64,000 nucleotides of DNA, from positions 227,653 through 291,652 of the forward strand of contig JAACMV010000001.1 of the NCBI GenBank assembly GCA_010909725.1, given 5' to 3'. This document shows positions 61,592 to 64,000 of the stretch, piece after piece. Every line of letters starts with the position of its first letter. The first letter of the stretch is position 1. Made by a program: the position numbers and the translations under genes. Origin of the DNA: Picochlorum sp. 'celeri' (taxonomy: Eukaryota; Chlorophyta; Trebouxiophyceae). The notes under the pieces were generated by a model. That model was not told where the DNA came from. It saw nothing but the letters and a program-made list of their open reading frames with translations, and made no database searches.

Positions 61592-64000
61592 TTATACCTC
61601 ATATGCTATTGAAAAAACACTTTCCTCTTCTTCTCTTCTACAAACAAGCCCATAATCTGTAATGAGACAGGTGAGTCTCTGAGGATTCAAGGAGCCACCT
61701 GTAGCTAACTGTATGAATGTGTCCCGTGATTCTTTTCGGATAACGTCTTTAGAAACCTTTTGAATTCTTTCTGAGGAAATGGCGGCAATCAACCATGCAG
61801 ATCCTTTGCCTTGTAGTGGAGGATGTAGTAACAAAGCTCGTATCAGATTTGCTGCGCTCCTCACCTTTGACCGAGGGCATGTCTCACATGCTGCATACAT
61901 GAGCGACTCCACCAGCTGAGGACCTTTCGCTATGAGATTTGCATTAATAGAATTTATTGAATCCTGATCTATTGTCTCATCTGTTGCAGCACAAGGAAGA
62001 TAGCATAGGAACTGAAGTGCTTTAATGATAACTTCAGGTTCCTTGCATGATAAGGCAGCAATACCCAGGTCAATGAATACCGAGAGAGACCCTGACTGAA
62101 TGATACTATTAGGTGCGTATACGATGAAGGAATACCCAACGTCCAGAAGTGCTTGCACTAGAGATGGCCTTGAAGACAAGCCCTGGTCATGCAGGACAGA
62201 AAAGGCTTTCTGGAAGACAGTGTGAGATAAAGCAACGATATCGCCCATCATGTCCGAATCATTGAAATGCATTTCAATAACTTCAGATAATACGTCGAGT
62301 GCTGGAGAGCTGAGAGATTCATGGAAAATTCCCATCACCATGGGCAGCACAAGCTGCAAAATCTCGCCACTGTTCTTCCTTGAACTTGCAATTGCCTCCT
62401 TGCATACCACCAACACACCATCTACTGCCTCGGAGTTGTTTTTGCAATATTCAGATTGCAAAAACCCTGCAAGACAGCCATGCAGTTCCTTATATAGATT
62501 GGCTGCAGCCCATCCACCTCCCTGTGATATTGCTGCTGATAATAATGCCTTTAGTGCAGTGGATATGAACGCCATGCTCCGCATAACTTTCGTGTGCATA
62601 CCCTTGTCGATTGATGAATACTCCATATTTACCGCATGGACGATGGTATCAACATATGGAGATATGACATCGAATAAAGACGTCAATGCCCTCTGTGGCT
62701 CAAGATGTGTTGCAAGATGCACCATTCCTTCAACAAGCTCCTCCTCGTACTCTGCATCCAATGTAAGATGCGCTATTCCAGCTTTGATCAGGCTAATCTT
62801 GTCTACAATATTTTCCGAGGATAAAAGACCGCGCCCTAATCGAACGCACAGAGACTTGATAGCTGTGCATGCATGTCTAGTACTGTGTGGATGATTCAAG
62901 GCCAGAATTGTCAGTGCTGCTGCAAAGACCTCATCAAAAGGTGCCTCAGGTATTTTACCGAACCAAATAGCGAATGACTCTACTGCAGTAGAGAACGTTG
63001 AACCCAAGACTGAGGCTACTGCTCGCGACTCCTGGCAAAGGTTGGATCTACAAAAGGATGATGCCACTGCAAATGCCTCACACAGCGACTTGTTTATTTT
63101 CTCTCTCGCCAATGCTGAAGATGTATCCGATTGACTTGGAATTGCAAGCGCCCGAGTTCGTATCTGTAAGTCCGTTGCCTGTAGCAAGTACAGAGCAATT
63201 TCTATCTCTTGCCATGCGCTGCTCTTCACACCTGACAACACCCATTCAAGATACCACTCACCAATGGATGGGTATACTTCTTCTAACAACTCGGGCACAA
63301 TATCTTTTCGCAGCCGGATAAATCCAGCATCATGAGCCATCATATCTAGGGATTCCTGATCGCTACTCCGAGGAAACATCAGTCGCTGCGCTAGGGACTC
63401 TACAAGTTGTGCTTGCACTGGATGCCTCAAATGCTCATTCCTTTGCCGAATATCTACCAAATTCAAGGCGAAAAAGTAGTCTAACGCTACCTCTACGATA
63501 GTATATTCAGGATGTTTCACACACACGAGCATGATCTGCGCTAGATCCACACACGTTGGCAGTATATATGCAATACCTTCTGGCCAGCAATCAGCAATCC
63601 CTGATCCAACTTGAGCCACACCCATTGCTTGCTCCTCACACGAATCTTGTAAAATATATTCCTTCATCGACATCATTTTCGATATGATGCCGTTGAAAAG
63701 AGGCATCGCCTCGTCTGCATGATCTTCTGGACAAGTGCCTTTGAAGCAGGCAACCAGAGCTCCACAGGCAGGTTCTGACCCTTTGTCGAAACACTCACTC
63801 ACGAGAAAACGGAAAATATTCTGATGACGCCTACTAAACTCTATAATATCAATTTCCGGAAGTCCTCCCGGAATGCTTGGAAGCTCAACCCAAGCTCGAA
63901 TCACCTCTGACATCCTGTGCAGCATGTCGTCTCCCCCAGATGGCAGCAATTGTCGGTCCACAGCATCCAGCACCATCTGAGTATATGACTTCAGGACAGG
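61592..64000 (-). CDS. Transportin-3 / importin-13-like nuclear import receptor (N-terminus missing)
   Basis: The gene is cut by the right window edge: the frame stays open from the internal Met at 63976 through 64000 (PVLKSYTQM). About 800 residues are visible, all HEAT-repeat helices. The best family link is transportin-SR/TNPO3 (yeast MTR10, plant MOS14), which imports SR splicing factors: QNIFRFLVSECFDKGSEPACGALVACF, VALDYFFAL, FRSSD-type acidic helices, and the C-terminal segment with RLTCLITDYGLVCRREEEE. Importin-13 is a related alternative. The importin-beta N-terminal Ran-binding domain lies outside the window. Confidence 0.83.
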   Translation of the reverse strand, partial: PVLKSYTQMVLDAVDRQLLPSGGDDMLHRMSEVIRAWVELPSIPGGLPEIDIIEFSRRHQNIFRFLVSECFDKGSEPACGALVACFKGTCPEDHADEAMPLFNGIISKMMSMKEYILQDSCEEQAMGVAQVGSGIADCWPEGIAYILPTCVDLAQIMLVCVKHPEYTIVEVALDYFFALNLVDIRQRNEHLRHPVQAQLVESLAQRLMFPRSSDQESLDMMAHDAGFIRLRKDIVPELLEEVYPSIGEWYLEWVLSGVKSSAWQEIEIALYLLQATDLQIRTRALAIPSQSDTSSALAREKINKSLCEAFAVASSFCRSNLCQESRAVASVLGSTFSTAVESFAIWFGKIPEAPFDEVFAAALTILALNHPHSTRHACTAIKSLCVRLGRGLLSSENIVDKISLIKAGIAHLTLDAEYEEELVEGMVHLATHLEPQRALTSLFDVISPYVDTIVHAVNMEYSSIDKGMHTKVMRSMAFISTALKALLSAAISQGGGWAAANLYKELHGCLAGFLQSEYCKNNSEAVDGVLVVCKEAIASSRKNSGEILQLVLPMVMGIFHESLSSPALDVLSEVIEMHFNDSDMMGDIVALSHTVFQKAFSVLHDQGLSSRPSLVQALLDVGYSFIVYAPNSIIQSGSLSVFIDLGIAALSCKEPEVIIKALQFLCYLPCAATDETIDQDSINSINANLIAKGPQLVESLMYAACETCPRSKVRSAANLIRALLLHPPLQGKGSAWLIAAISSERIQKVSKDVIRKESRDTFIQLATGGSLNPQRLTCLITDYGLVCRREEEESVFSIAYEV

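Overview
This is a gene-dense stretch of a eukaryotic nuclear genome, most likely from a small green alga (Viridiplantae, possibly a prasinophyte-grade picoalga). The lineage call is an inference from gene content. Plastid-pathway proteins with N-terminal extensions sit on a nuclear-style chromosome: SufB, argininosuccinate lyase, ThiC and an LPA3-like photosystem II factor. Alongside them are green-lineage families (plant-type PEP carboxylase ending QNTG, the NPSN Qb-SNARE, a DUF506 protein, an SPX protein, a TOP6B/BIN3 topoisomerase subunit and a REX1 DNA-repair locus) and standard eukaryotic machinery (RPB2, gamma-tubulin complex, GINS, ALG9, transportin-3). Introns are short (64-245 nt), few per gene, crowded at the 5' end, and often use GTRCG donors. 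I see no rRNA, tRNA, CRISPR array, virus or transposon.

Layout. 0-10 kb: cathepsin Z-like protease, argininosuccinate lyase and a TrmL-like tRNA methyltransferase (all minus); SufB (plus); the overlapping REX1-B/REX1-S(TFB5) pair and the GINS subunit SLD5 (minus); RRS1 (plus) meeting the mitochondrial calcium uniporter MCU tail to tail. 10-21 kb: TOP6B and the signal peptidase subunit SPC3 (plus), SEH1 (minus), PEP carboxylase and a small unknown gene (plus), GCP3 (minus). 21-30 kb: a doubtful multi-exon gene, an unknown two-TM protein, a 2OG-Fe(II) oxygenase, an FMO, and RPB2. 30-42 kb: a GAF-PAS-TKL kinase, ThiC, a PGP phosphatase (GEP4 family), ASPM, and WDR48/UAF1. 42-53 kb: a SAPS/PP6 regulatory subunit, a plastid-like dual-specificity phosphatase, a ZIF1-like MFS transporter, ALG9, NPSN SNARE, and a DUF506 protein. 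53-64 kb: TSR1, an FKBP-type isomerase, an SPX protein, an FCP1/CPL-type CTD phosphatase, LPA3, and the C-terminal part of transportin-3.

Neighbouring genes mostly do unrelated housekeeping jobs, so this is not a functional cluster. The exception is the REX1 locus: two ORFs that overlap by 17 nt and encode a TFIIH subunit and a DNA-repair protein, matching the two-protein REX1 gene known from Chlamydomonas. Two other themes recur. Convergent genes are packed so tightly that three pairs overlap inside their coding ends. Many upstream intergenic regions carry short perfect palindromes or hairpins. Several gene models here (TFB5, SLD5, RRS1, PP6R, FKBP, FCP1, TSR1, NPSN, SPC3, TOP6B) needed splicing that plain ORFs miss; the exon coordinates are given in each entry. 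I did not find a convincing novel multi-gene system.
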